Origin: Mnemiopsis leidyi
Taxonomy: Eukaryota > Ctenophora > Tentaculata > Lobata > Bolinopsidae
Length of the DNA: 38,921 bases
Direction of reading: 5' to 3'
Assembly (NCBI GenBank): GCA_000226015.1
Contig: JH156825.1
Location: forward strand, 62,575-101,495
Shown: piece after piece, positions 1-12,600 of the stretch
Layout: the number at the start of each line of letters is the position of its first letter
Numbering within the stretch: the stretch's first letter is position 1
Translations under genes and position numbers: made by a program
The notes under the pieces: generated by a model
What the model was told of the DNA's origin: nothing
Database searches by the model: none
Seen by the model: the letters and a program-made list of their open reading frames with translations, nothing else

Positions 1-1686
1 TAGGCAATTGTTATATGGGCGTTTTATTTCGTTATATTACTACTGTACGGTAGGGCGTAAATTGAAGTGCAGTATAATTAATAGTATGCTGTAGACGTTA
101 TTATGATCGTGTACTGCAAGATTTTGGAGCAGCATCGCATGCTATTCTGTTTCAGATGCAATCTTAATCACATACGCATTGGCACTACATTCAACATTAC
201 GGTTAATTATTAAACTTTTGAACAGAACTTTTTGAAATACTGATACTTTGCAAAATTTGCAGGTTCGTGGTCATCCTGATTCTCCTTTTTAAAATGCTGT
301 GATTCACTAATCGTTATCGATTATTCCCAAAATAGAACTACGAATTTGAGTTGGAGTTATCATGCCGCAAACAAATTTCTGACGATTACATTGGCAGTCA
401 TTCAAACTGATGAATTTTCTAAAGATTACGCCGACAATGAATCAAAAGATAACTCCTAGACTTCTGTGAAAAGAAGATCAATGTTTAACGGTCTCATCAG
501 TGTTCCACTGAAGACCTAAGTTCTCATAATTGCATAGAATCCCGCCTTTCCCAAAAGATCAAAGGTTGCAAGTTCAGTTTGATCCTATTCATCATCCGCC
601 TCATCGTGCTCACATTTTAACGCAAGTTTCACTGTAATATGCTCTGATAGAGTACGTGTCAAAATAGTTATTTTTCAGCGCTAGTTTGTTCTTTTTCACG
701 AGATTACGACGATGATATTTGTGTTAACTTGAGGAAGTTCTTGTTTATCAACTGGATCAGCAGCATGTAGATCGGCCTGCCGGTGCAGTTTGTTCAAGTT
801 TATCGTTTCTTTAAGTATTTGTAAACTGTAAGTTAGTAGTAGTTGTCAGCTGGATTAAATGCATTAACTTTCAATTAGAGTTGCATGTTAATTGTGAACA
901 TTGTTAACTATTGTAAATTTCACTGTCAACAGTAAGCCCTGGTCTATGAACATAAATTCTTTGGAAAGACAAGACAATCACAGAAGTAATTTGAACCTCC
1001 GACTATATACGTAAGACTATATGCGTAAGACCATCCTAGTTTCGTTATTTCGTCATTCCGTTTGTTAATCCAAACGTGGTCAGGGTCAACATCCCTCGTA
1101 CTTGTAGAGTACTAATAGTAATTATTATGCCTTATGATTGTAGTTATGATCGTGTTTGTAGTTATGACTATTTAAAGAAATTGGTACTCAGAAATTGTTA
1201 TAGTACAATACCTACATCATCGAATATTGATGGAGAGTTCCAAGTTATTTTCTAATAACCAGAAGAGGGAGGAATGCTTTCTTTTGCAATCAGAAAATAT
1301 ACCTGATATCGAACACGATGACAAATTAATCAGCGCCAATACTACAGTCTGTAGAGAGCTTGTAGTCAAAACAGGCCAGTCTTGTCCTCAGTGATATAGT
1401 TGGTATGCTGGTCATCTTCGTAAAAAGTGAAGGTGGTACTGGTCCTTAGGTCCCTTCCCTGGATTACTATATTTAGTTACTCCTTCAGTTGACAGGACAA
1501 TCACAGCTATGGTCTAAACTGAGTCCCTGGCCAGCTTTGCGCATGAACTGCAGCTGTTGTCAATGCATGTCAATAGAATAAGTAGTAGTAAAAGTATGAA
1601 GTATCACTACCAGCCTTAATGCATATGTCTCTAAATTTTGCATCCTTCTTTGTCTTTTCTCCAGGGAAACATTGCATAGAAATTTT
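1..1686. other. non-coding stretch, no gene seen
   Basis: AT-rich DNA with stops in all frames and no exon that joins in phase to the gene on its right. It may hold 5' untranslated or upstream regulatory sequence of the channel gene, but I see no recognisable promoter element, RNA gene or transposon ends here. Confidence 0.5.
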
Positions 1687-2043
1687 TGATTTACCGGGCC
1701 CCGATTTACCGGGTCCCCCGATTTACCGGGCCTCATTTCTTTCCCCCGAAATTTATTTCATTTTCAAGGCAACTGTTCAATTTTGTTGTCAAAAGGGTTA
1801 ATCCGATTGTATTACATAGTTAACTATGTAATACAATCGGACTAACCCTTTTTTATACTTATTTAACATTGTTCCAATGACAAAAAGACGGTTTATAGAC
1901 ACATAAAACGGTATACAGACTTATAAGAAACAGTTTAGACCCAATTACAGCCTCAAATGGCACTCCCCCGATTTACTGGGTCCCCCGACTTACCGTGCAT
2001 TTTTGCTTTCCCCCGAAAAGCCCGGTAAATCGGGGGATGACTG
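1687..2043. mobile_element. foldback/MITE-like element with CCCCCGATTTACCGGG repeats
   Basis: The left part carries three tandem copies of a motif like CCCCGATTTACCGGG (about 1687-1732). The right part carries the same motif inverted (CCCGGTAAATCGGGGG near 2020-2037), ending in GATGACTG. A 62-bp palindrome sits between them. Ends rich in short repeats, inverted symmetry and no ORF fit a non-autonomous DNA transposon. The left terminus is unclear. The element at 33929-34093 shares the tandem TTTACCG motif and an ACTG end and may belong to the same family. Confidence 0.5.
1791..1852. repeat. 62-bp near-perfect palindrome centred on GTTAAC
   Basis: Two 31-bp arms meet without a spacer at the GTTAAC core and differ at one position. 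The arms start with AAAAGGGTTAATCCG and end with CGGACTAACCCTTTT. It lies inside the foldback element and would form a cruciform or hairpin. Confidence 0.85.
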
Positions 2044-2159
2044 TAATATTATACAGTTTTGTTGAAGTTACCAATTTGATTTATTTACCAATTTGAATTA
2101 TCCACCATCTTTCAGGTTATAATGAGAAATACCGATGAACTGATGAGGAGAGGAATGAG

Positions 2160-2570
2160 ATGATAACAAGTGGAGATTGGTACAGGGACGAGCGAGCTCT
2201 GGTTAACTCAGCCTATCAACTCCCAGTTAGACACATCAACTCCACGGGTACTTCGACCGACAACACAGCTCCTTCCGATCCACCCATCCAATATGACCCT
2301 TATCAAGTTGTCAACATCAAGTCTAGACCTTCAACTCCTGATATCAGACTCTTTCGAACTAAGAACTCGGATGATGCTCCTTCATCAAACCATTCGTATG
2401 CTCCTTTATCGCATTATTCGCATCCTTGGACGTTGTCTCATAATTCCTATACTCCGTCATCAAATTTATCGCATTTCGAATCATCAAATGAACGTGATTT
2501 GGCTGGAAGTAGAAGTGGCGCACATTCAAAAGCTTATTCGATGGATAAAAAGAAGTGCTCATTATTCGAG
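2160..2570 (+). CDS. possible upstream coding exon of the first DEG/ENaC gene
   Basis: Open frame of 137 codons from an ATG in GAGATGA context to a GAG|GTTTGT donor. The product is Ser/Thr/Asn/Pro-rich and disordered, with repeated short motifs of the Ser-His and Ser-Asn type, like the cytoplasmic N-terminus encoded downstream. It ends in phase 0. A phase-0 acceptor (GCCGCTCCAG at 3613-3622) lies in frame with the next coding block, so it could splice to 3623 and extend that protein. The same frame runs back to a good acceptor (CTTTCAG at 2109-2115) but is broken by a TGA at 2136-2138. A 13-codon upstream ORF (ATG at 2121) overlaps the start. It could also be an unrelated or untranslated exon. 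Confidence 0.35.
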
Positions 2571-3643
2571 GTTTGTCAACAATTCGTTCTGATCCTGAAT
2601 CATCATAATGACTGATACTATATCTTCATAATGACTGATACTAAAATTTGTATTCCTGAATTAACATTATTAAACCTGCATCTATTTCCGGTTAATCCAA
2701 ATATCAAGCTCTATTAGCATTAGTAACGCCATTATTGATTATTTCACCCTGCAATTAACAACATAAACCGCACCGATGTGGAAGTCTTTACTCACTTATC
2801 CCAAAACAGAAGCAACACCATCCCACTTCCTGCTGTAGTGATAACCTCTACCACGACAGTATTAGCAGATGTTACTCACTTTCTCACAGCAACGTCAGTG
2901 CTAGACACGCAACCTTCTCACGTCATGATGATCTATTTCACTGTTACAACCACAGCCCGCGGTTATTAATCGTGCCAAATCAGAGCTAGGACTTAAGGAG
3001 GTCAACCTAACTTGAAACAGTCTTCGGCAGGTTTCAGAACTTTCATGAGGGGACATTGCATGCTGAACATGAAAGGGAATGAAATTGTAGCCCTAGTAAT
3101 GATACACAATTCTAATCGCTTGACTTAGCAGTTTGCACCTTGATAGTTAAATGATAGTTAGACCGAACACTACACAACAGTCCTATTGACGATGTTCCCA
3201 TCCAACTCCCGCCAATCAAAACGATCCTTCTCCAAACCTCACTTAAAAGTTGGTCGACATCACCAACACAGCAAGTTCCGAGCTGTTTGCAGTGAGAATG
3301 CCGTGTTTTGATTGGTCCAGACTTGTTAATCGGACCAGCAGTTTAACTTGAGAGAGAGAAGGTCACGTGAAAACGGCCAGGTTTTCCACAATTCCTCTCC
3401 TCTCAAAGTTCGAGCTGGTCAAGTCACGTGACACTTGATTGCCGTTTAGCTCTGTCCAGAACAAGGCACGGAAATGGGGAGCCATCTCCACAAGGCAGAG
3501 CGTGCTGTGATCTGCTGCTACCGTGCCACACCAAATCGGTCAAACCTGCGTGTTCGTCCAACGTAATAATTTTATTAGGCTTGTTAGTGGCATCATGCTT
3601 GTTAGATGACCTGCCGCTCCAGTTTATCGAGGTTCACTCCACC
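2571..3643. promoter_or_regulatory. likely 5' region or first intron of the channel gene
   Basis: No convincing exon. Two CACGTG E-box palindromes (3364-3369 and 3425-3430) lie 215-280 bp before the preferred start at 3644. The reading frame is open upstream of that start as far as 3428, so translation could begin earlier. I chose 3644 because its ACCATGC context is strong. Whether this stretch is promoter or intron depends on the status of the exon at 2160-2570. Confidence 0.35.
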
Positions 3644-6600
3644 ATGCAGCACAACAGTCAGATATTCCTGAACGACTACGAACTGCCCTGTCCCGGTACG
3701 CCTCCTCCACGGAATCTCCGTCCCAACAGTCCCACTGAGCTGGTCCCTCCCAGGAAACAACCCTCTAGTACCCGGTCTAAAAGTTTCCAGGACCGCCCAG
3801 AGAGACCGCCCCGAGAACCGACTGAGCCAAGTAGGGACTATGAGGTGGTCGGGGGTTACCTGCAGATGCCCAGCCCTCACAATAGTCGTGCGTCTGTCAA
3901 TGGGCAGGTACTCTCTCCATCGATACATTGGTTTTAACTGCACAGAATTTTCTGTTTAACGATTTTGACTAGACAGGTTCTATTATTTTGACTCAATTCG
4001 GCTGGCTTAAGTTTTTTGTACCCCATCAACTGACTCATCACTCACTCGACACTTTTCTTAATGAAGCCATAATCGCCTCAGTAAGTGTCTTATAGTGTTG
4101 ATTAATTTTGATAAATTCATCTATGTCAATTTGCTTGTTATTGTCAATATTCGCTTGTTTTCAGTAGACAACTTCATCAGAGCACATTGTTTCAGCGTTC
4201 TAACTCCTGTGTGGAAGCAATCCCGTACATAGGATCTGACCGGGACCGAGACAGGTCTAAAACCCCAGAACGTTCCGAAAAGAGGAACCGTACTCCGGAC
4301 CGACCACAACACAAGAATTCCGGGAAAACTCCGGAAAATCAGAGGAGAGATCGAGCAAAAACTCCAGAGAAAAGAGATCGAGCGAAAACGCCGGAGAAAA
4401 GAGATCGGGCCAAAACGCCTGACAGAGGACGGAGGTCGAAGAGTAGGACTCCAGATAGATTGAGACACCGCTCTCCCGACAATTATTCAGGTGAAATTCT
4501 TCAAGAATATTATTCTTGACGATCAAAACTAGTGATCTAGTACTGTTGTGAAACTTTGATTAATCATGCTCATCTAATGGTAAAATTCCACACAGTTTCT
4601 TATAAACTTGCTTATAAACTTGTTTAGCTATTGTTTTTTTCTGAAACACAAGCTTCACCTCACCTAAGTTTCTCTAACTTTACAGAGAGAAACAATCGAG
4701 CTGACCGCCGAGCCAGATCACCTCCACAATTCCCTGCCGCAATGGTAACCATGCCCACATCCAGCATATCAACAGTACCTTACCCTCCCCTCCCTGACCG
4801 GATACCGGGGTCCACCCGGCAGGAGGAGTTCCCAGCTGCAGAGAGAGTGCAGGTAGCAGAACTTCCACTGCCGGCTAAAGTTCAGGTGGTAGATCATCCC
4901 CTCTCTGATCAGGTGGACTTGTCTGCTGGGGAGAGGAGGGAGACGGAACCTTTTGTAGTCGGTAGATCCGACACGATTAAACGAGCTGACCAGGTCTGTG
5001 AGGAGCAGTGTTGGTTATTTCGTTTTACTTATGAGGGGCTTTTTATCATGTGCCGAAGAAGCTTAAGAAAATAAGACACCAGGCCAAATGTCTGATGATT
5101 TTTTGTGGACCATTTATTGGTCAATTGTAAATAATTTAATCACAGCTCCTGATTTTGAGTGAAACCGTCAAATTCCGCTGAATCAGTTAAAACTTGTACG
5201 TGATTCCTAGTTCCTACACAGGAACCAGAGAGTAGCGACAGTAGATATCGGGATGAGATGAGAAAAGCCGAGGAGGCGGAGAAGTATCAGAATAGCAGTA
5301 GCAGTAGTGGAAAACGGAGATCTAGGCAGCAGGACTCATCTCAGGACAACAGGTAACATTGTGGACTTCTAGGCTGAGGTTTTGTGAAATTTTTCAACTA
5401 CTTCCAAATTTCTTAGGTGTAAAGTAAGTCTTGAACTTTACTTCAAGCTCATTTACATGCTGCAAGTTACTTGCATGATTAAATCTTTTTTGGCCACACT
5501 TTTTAGTCTCAAGAATTATTTCACTCACCAAGTAAACTTCAAGATATCGTGTTGGGGGGTCATCACGCCACGGAGATGTGAGGATGAGAGCTTACTCAGA
5601 TTCTGATGCTGAAAACTATCAGGAGGCTGGACTTAACGGCCACAATTTTCGGCATCCTCTCAACTTCAGACATAGGTAACCCAATAAGCACAGATAATCT
5701 TGAAAGATGCTAATTGCCAACCAATTATGGCACTGCTGTTTTATGTTTAGCGAAATTTTGTTCTTTTAATCAGGGTCCTGGTAAGTAAACTCCATGGATA
5801 AATTGTTCAACGACGGCATCTGCATGTTGAAAAACTGAGTGTCTAATTGAAAATAAATTGTCCTCATATTTAAACTTGAATTGAGCTCAAAGAGATAGTT
5901 GCCTGAATAACCCCAAATTTGGCGGTCCAAAGCTTAAAACAAGCGTTAAAACTTGTAGGGATATGAAATAGACGTACAATTGAATAAATTGCCCCTAAGT
6001 TGAATAATTCTCTGCCAGAATACAACGTTACTTAGGTAAGTGGTACGCGAACTCTACAATGTCCAGTAAAACGACTTGACTTTCAGAGATACCGATAGAA
6101 ACGGAGGACAGATACCCCCCCTCGTGTACACATCTGAAAATACAGACAGGTTCTACAGGATACCTTACAGGATACCCTACAACAACAGGTTTTACCTATA
6201 GTCTGGAGCTGATACGATACCCGCCCATTTTATTTAAGAGTGGATCAACAAGTTTTATGATTAGTTCTATTTGAAATTGAATAAATTGAAATTTAGAATA
6301 TATCCAATTTTAGAGATGCTATTACAATGCTATTACAATGCTATTACAATGCAGCTATTACAATGCTATTACAATGCGGCTATAACAATGCTATTACAAT
6401 GCTATTACAATGCGGCTAATCAGTTGATTTCTAGACCGCTAGACAGTTACGACGACTCTGACTACGACAATCTACCCGGACGTCCCACCAGCAAGTCAAA
6501 TAGAACAAACGGTGCTCTTCTTATGCCAAGTAGAGGAGCACGAGGTCAGTATTATTTTATACTTACTTTTTGTATTGGTTTGGCTATTGGTCATTTACTT

Positions 6601-9600
6601 GAATTTTCCCTGCAGTTCTTTTTTATCCTTAAAATTCTTTGCCACGAATTATAGCGATAAAGTAAAAGCAACAAAATCCAATAATAATGACTTCTTGATC
6701 ACAGAAATACCCCAGGAAGAGGAGAATGTCTACAGGAGTTCAACACGAGGGACCCTACCAGGTACCCTGACCTGGAGTACCGTCCTTACCCGGCTAGATT
6801 CGCTCCTCCCGAACCGCCATGTCCATACTACAGGTATTTGCGGGGATGTCAATGTCGGTTAAATAGCAGTCTGCGACAGTGGTCAGTTTTAGCCTCACGT
6901 TGCGGCCCACACGCAGCTGGCCTGACAACGTCAGGCAAGTCAGTTTATAATGTGCTGGTTAATTGGTTATGGGATTGAGCAACATCAGTACAGTTGTAGT
7001 TTGACTTGTACTCCCTTCCAGTGAGACGACTGAGAACGAATATTTAACTCCGGCGGAACAGGCGGCAGCTAACAAGGGCTCCAGACACAGGAGATCTCAT
7101 TCTGACACCAGCTCCAGCAGGACTATCATGTCACCCTGGTCTAAGGACAATCGGATTCTTACACCCAAAGTTTGCTCACCTTTTTAACACCTTCTTTCTA
7201 GCATCCTGTTATTTCCAAAACAACTCTTCGTAGGTTCATCAAACTTCAGCAAACTACTTTTTTGCTTCTTTCTCCTTTTACTCACATTCTGATGATTATA
7301 AAATCTCACATTTTCAGTACCCACTTTTGTCTACACGGGATCAGACCCTCACCTCACAAGACAGAACTCTAGAAAACGCCAGTCAACGTCTTAGCAAAGT
7401 GAAATGTCCCGTGTCCAGTAACAACGGTAACCATGGGAACAACAACATGTGGCATGATCCGTTGTTAGGGGTTGACAAGAAACACATCGCTTTAGAAGGC
7501 GAAGTGGAGAGTCAGCAGGTAACCGTAAATGAGAAGATATGTACTACATTCCTCCTATAACCATAATTTAATTCAATTTCTAATTAATCGTTCTGATTTA
7601 TTATTCTGGTTTGAGCAGTTTCAGTGTTTGAGTTTCAGTTTATTTCAACATATTCACAAAGCAAAGTTTCAGTATTTGAGTTTCAGTTTATTTAAACATA
7701 TTCACAGAGCAAAGTTTCAGTGTTTGAGTTTCAGTTTATTTCAACATATTCACAGAGCAAAGTTTCAGTATTTGAGTTTCAGTTTATTTCAACATATTCA
7801 CAGAGCAAAGTTTCAGTATTTGAGTTTCAATTTATTTCAACATATTCACAGAGCAAGGGGGACAGCAAGGCAGAATCGTTCGCAGAGTTCACAACTGAAG
7901 TGTCCATGAACTATCTGCGGTTCATTTGGAACAGTCCCGAACTAATTAGAAAGTTACTTTGGGCTGTTTTGTTTCTCGGTTTCTTCGTTTACAGGTGAAC
8001 CATCTTTTTTGATGACTGTAGTTGCGTCATTATAATCTTGATATGTCCTTCAAATGTCGAGAATTTTAGTGTACTGAATAAAACCAGGCTCACAAGAACT
8101 GTCACTGTTACTATTTGCTTACTGCAAATCTTTTATTTACGTTTTTCAGCTTTCAGTGCTGTTTAAAAAGTTTTAACACGTACTTCTCGATGCCGACCTC
8201 CACAAAGTACAACATGTATTTCGAACCAAACAAGCTCCTGAGGTTTCCCTCCATCACGATCTGTAACATGAACCCCCACAACACTGCCTACCTGGACAAG
8301 GAGGAAAATAACCCTATGAAGTATGTACTTATGTTGGTGATGTAGCCGGAAATTTTTTTTACAAAATTTGCCTCTTTAGCCATATAATTAGTGTTAAGTA
8401 AGTTCACATTTGATGTAAGCAAAACGAAATCAGATTTGAATATTGTTGCGTTAAACACTCTTGGAAAGATGTGATGTAGAAACTCTGCAGAGCATATCTA
8501 CTGAGTGAATCCCGAGTACCGTGGGACACCAGCAACCTAACTCCTGACGTCTCTGAAACAGACTACAGAAATTTTAACGTGAAGAAGTACTACCGGCAGG
8601 CTGGACAGAAGTTAAACGATTTTATCAGTAAGTTTTATCTTATAGGTTGTCCTTGAAAACACCATGACAAATACAAACTTAGCCACAAGGTGCTAGGAAG
8701 TTATAGACTGTTCAACATTAAAAAAAGTTCTTTATGCGAAGTTAGACTCTTCCAGTTATTGTTCCCTAAGTTTGGACTATAAGACACTTCTTCAGGTGAG
8801 GTTGTATTTTTCGAAGAAGAGATCGAAACTTCGGACGCGTTCAGAGAGCAGTTCACAACGCACGGGATGTGTTGGACTTTTAACGCTGACGGCAGTAGGC
8901 AAGTCAACCGGACAGGTATGCTGTTTACATGTTTGTTAGAATTCCAACTTCAAGTCTAAATCTTTTAGAAAGTAATGAAATAGTTTGAATTCCGGAACTC
9001 GCCAAAATTTAAAATACTTAATGGTCTTAGGCCTCGACTTTGACCTTTTTAATAAAATAATCAGCCATGTTTGATGTTTGAGAATAGATTTCCTGATAGA
9101 TCCGGCCATCCCGATTTTACATTTTATATTCTGCCGCTTACTTGTCTAGGGTTCCGAGAAGTTTTTGTGCTGAAGGCTTTGAAATGTTATATACGTAAAA
9201 TGTAATATATTCGAATATACGGACTAGTCTATCATCAAATTTCAGGAATGGATTTTGGATTGTCGTTCAAGCTTAATATCAATCAAAGTAGTTACCCCAA
9301 CTTCGTAACCACTGCTGGAGTTAAGGTACGATTATGAGATGATGACACATAGTCTAATCTAAAGAACTTCTTAGTTGTCTAAGAGTAAGATCTCTGATCG
9401 CTAAATTTAGCAGGTTTTCATTTCGCCGCTTTAAACAGCTGTCACTTTGTCAGTATTAAATATTGATCAGCTTCTTGCTATTGGCTGGAGCTTCGTCAAT
9501 CAACATTCACGCACTTCTCAGCGTCGTTTCTTACGTACTAGGTTAAGGATCGCTTCAGTATCTTCGAATGACAGCTAATTTAAGCAATGCAATCAAATAA

Positions 9601-12600
9601 TTAAATGCAGACCAGTACTTCTATATGAATGTCCAATATTATTCTAAAATCTTTATAAGTACATTACATAACAAAAACGTCGTATATAGATGTTCTGCCT
9701 GGAAAGTAGAAACTCAACATTTCACATTTTCACAAATGATACTTTATCTGATGTACCACATTTATCTCTGTATGACAAACGATACTCCACTATTGTAACG
9801 TCATTCTGGCTGACCTTCACAAAATTTCCGAATAAAAATCCCCATCTAATTCAGGTGATGTTCCACAACTACTACGAACCAGCCTTGATAGACGAGTACG
9901 GGTTAGCTCTAACTCCAGGGACAGAGAACTTCATCAGCCTCAGTTACGAGCGGGTACGAAGTTTTACTTGTTGATTAGAGTGATGCTTTTATTGTGGCAC
10001 TCTTTCATTCGTTTGTCTTGAACCAATGCTTAAAGTTGATCGTTCAATTTCAAACTTTTCTACAACCGGTCTAATCATTACATGTACTGGTAAAGAAACC
10101 GTCTGGTATCAACTTGAGAAATGCCAAAGAGTTTAGGCAGCACAACAAGACACAACAAGGCACTGTTCGTGAGGACAAAGACACTCTCACCCCCCAGAAT
10201 CTCGTGTACACTGTCCCCGAATGTGCTCATCCCCAGAAGTAAGGACAGCACTCTGTGTTTGCAGGAGACGGGAGTTTTGCGGAGTGAAATGTAGAGGAGG
10301 GTCTGGGTTATCAGGGTCTTGATCAAGGTTCCCATACTTTGTGTGACAAGGCTGAGTTTCAGGAACACAGCTGGATCCACGTCCTCCATCGGCCACAGAG
10401 TAAGGATCATGAGATTGATGATAACTGTAAAGTGAGCCGCGAGAAGAACCTTCAAGACTGTTCGGCTGGTTACAAGTCCCAGTATTACACTTTGTAACAC
10501 AACTGCTGAGATCTGGATCACTGAAAACAGTCTTGTATCGTATGTGAGGACGTTTGTTGATAACTTGGAGGTTGGGTAATGTTGTTTGTGGTTGAAGGAC
10601 GAGGAATGACAGAACATGGAGCCGCAAATCATCAGCACCACCAGGATCTTATCAAGTCTTCTTAAATCGTTTCTCTGGGAATCATCCTCCTTTCTGAGTC
10701 CCATGGCTATGCCATAGTTCTCATCGTGTAGCACACACCACTTTCCTAACTCCCTCTTTGAGCGTAGAACCTCACCCTTTTCTAAGAAAAACGCGGGTGA
10801 TGGAGGAATGAAGACGAGAGCAAACCCGACTCCAATACCGATGATAACTAAAAGTCCCATAAATGGTCCATCAGATCTAAAATCCAGAGAAAACATTTGA
10901 AACAATTGCTCACTGGCCAGAATGTGGATGGACCTAAGGGCTATGAAAATGTTCCTGTACACAGTCAACTCGGATATCCAAGACAGAAGAGCAGCTTCTG
11001 TCCAGACCAGCAGGACTGATAGAAGAGCCCCGAGTACAAACACTCCGGTGTACATCCTGACAAAGAGAGAGCTGGTGACCAGGGAACCGATGAACGCGAG
11101 CAGAGTCAGGCTCAGAGACTTCCTGCATACCTGGAATGTAAAAGTGTGGTGGTTCGTCTGCAATTTTGTCTGAACATTGATCGCTTTAATCATCTATCAG
11201 CGCATTAATAAGAACAGAAAACTTTGCCGAAAAACAAAAACAAAAAGAAAGAGCTCGGTCTTATTTATTAGACATCTGCATTACCTGATCTAGAATTCCC
11301 GAATATGACATCCCGACCACAGCGGAGATGAGAATGGCGAGGTTCCACACCTCGTACCCTAGATGGAGAGAGGAGGTGAAACACAGTCTCTGTGCGATGT
11401 GGAGAGGAATAGTTAGGTAGCTGAAGAGAAGGAGGGTGGAGAGATGGTGCTGGTTAAACAGGTCTAGTTTAGCGAGGATGTCCTTCATTCGCGTCATCGT
11501 GGGGTTGATCGAAGCAGAGGAACAGTTTGTTGAGTGCAAAAGTCAACGCAAAGTAAGAATGGCGTCAATGCGTGTAATTTTCATTAGGAGGAAATTTGCA
11601 ATGCTTCGCTTACGGATTTTTATCAGGTGCTGTGTAAGTGCCAGTACAATCAGTCAACAATGTAATCTTCTAATCCAAGTACATTATGGTATTCTATAGA
11701 TGTATACAATTTTCTCCAATTTGCCGGACGAAAAAACTGTCCTGAATTTTCTTAAACTGAATTTCCTTGCACTTAAATCCCGCACTTATCCGCCAATAAT
11801 CAATATCCACAGGTTCGGAACTTAAAACAGCCGTACGGTGACTGTCGGGACGACGCGATGCCTCTCTACAGGAACTACAGTATCTCCGGGTGTGAACGCC
11901 AGTGTTTCACAGAGATCATGATCAAGGAGTGCAACTGTAGCAGCTACTATCTCAAAGGTAATATATCTGCGAGTGCACGGCAGATATTTCATTCTTTCTA
12001 ATCCTATAGTCATTGACTAAAGCTATAGCCCCCCTCCCCCTTATAATAATTAATAAAGCTATTCTGGCTATCAGTATTTAGAAATAATGAACTCTCTCAA
12101 GAGACCTTTTCTCAGCCATGCCTGGTGGAAAGGACGTAGAGTGTAACTTGTACCAAGAGAAGAATTGCGTGAAGGAGCTCATAAGGCGCTATCATGCCGG
12201 GGAGTTCATCAACTCTTCTGAGTGCAGATGCCCTGATCCTTGCGTCTCTGAAAGCTACTTGTAAGTTTGTAGTTTTCTCCATTAGAATTCGACCGGTACC
12301 TAGTGATTTTGTCCTGGTTCAGAGGTATCATCCAGCCATTTATGACTGCCCATATGAAGCTGAAAACTTTTGCTCCCTCAGCGAGTGAAAGATACTTAAA
12401 CGTTTACCAAATACACTTATTGTTCACTTATTATGCACACATGATCTGTACCTCAATGTCTTGACCATAAATAAATGACCCCCTGCGTCCCCAGAGCAAC
12501 TCTGTCCACGGCAGAGTACCCTGCCAAAAACCACGGAGAAGCACTGCAAAGATATAACGAAGCTAACAGGGGTCCTAATGATGTGGTGCAGGACGTAACT

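Noticed and set aside
6512-6862. Frame reading EIPQEEENVYRSS from the acceptor at 6704
   Set aside because: It puts the next exon out of phase (TAA soon after 7022); the acceptor at 6715 keeps the frame through the next exons.
10187-10627. 146-codon minus-strand frame inside the nested gene
   Set aside because: Shadow of the transporter-like frame; no membrane pattern of its own.
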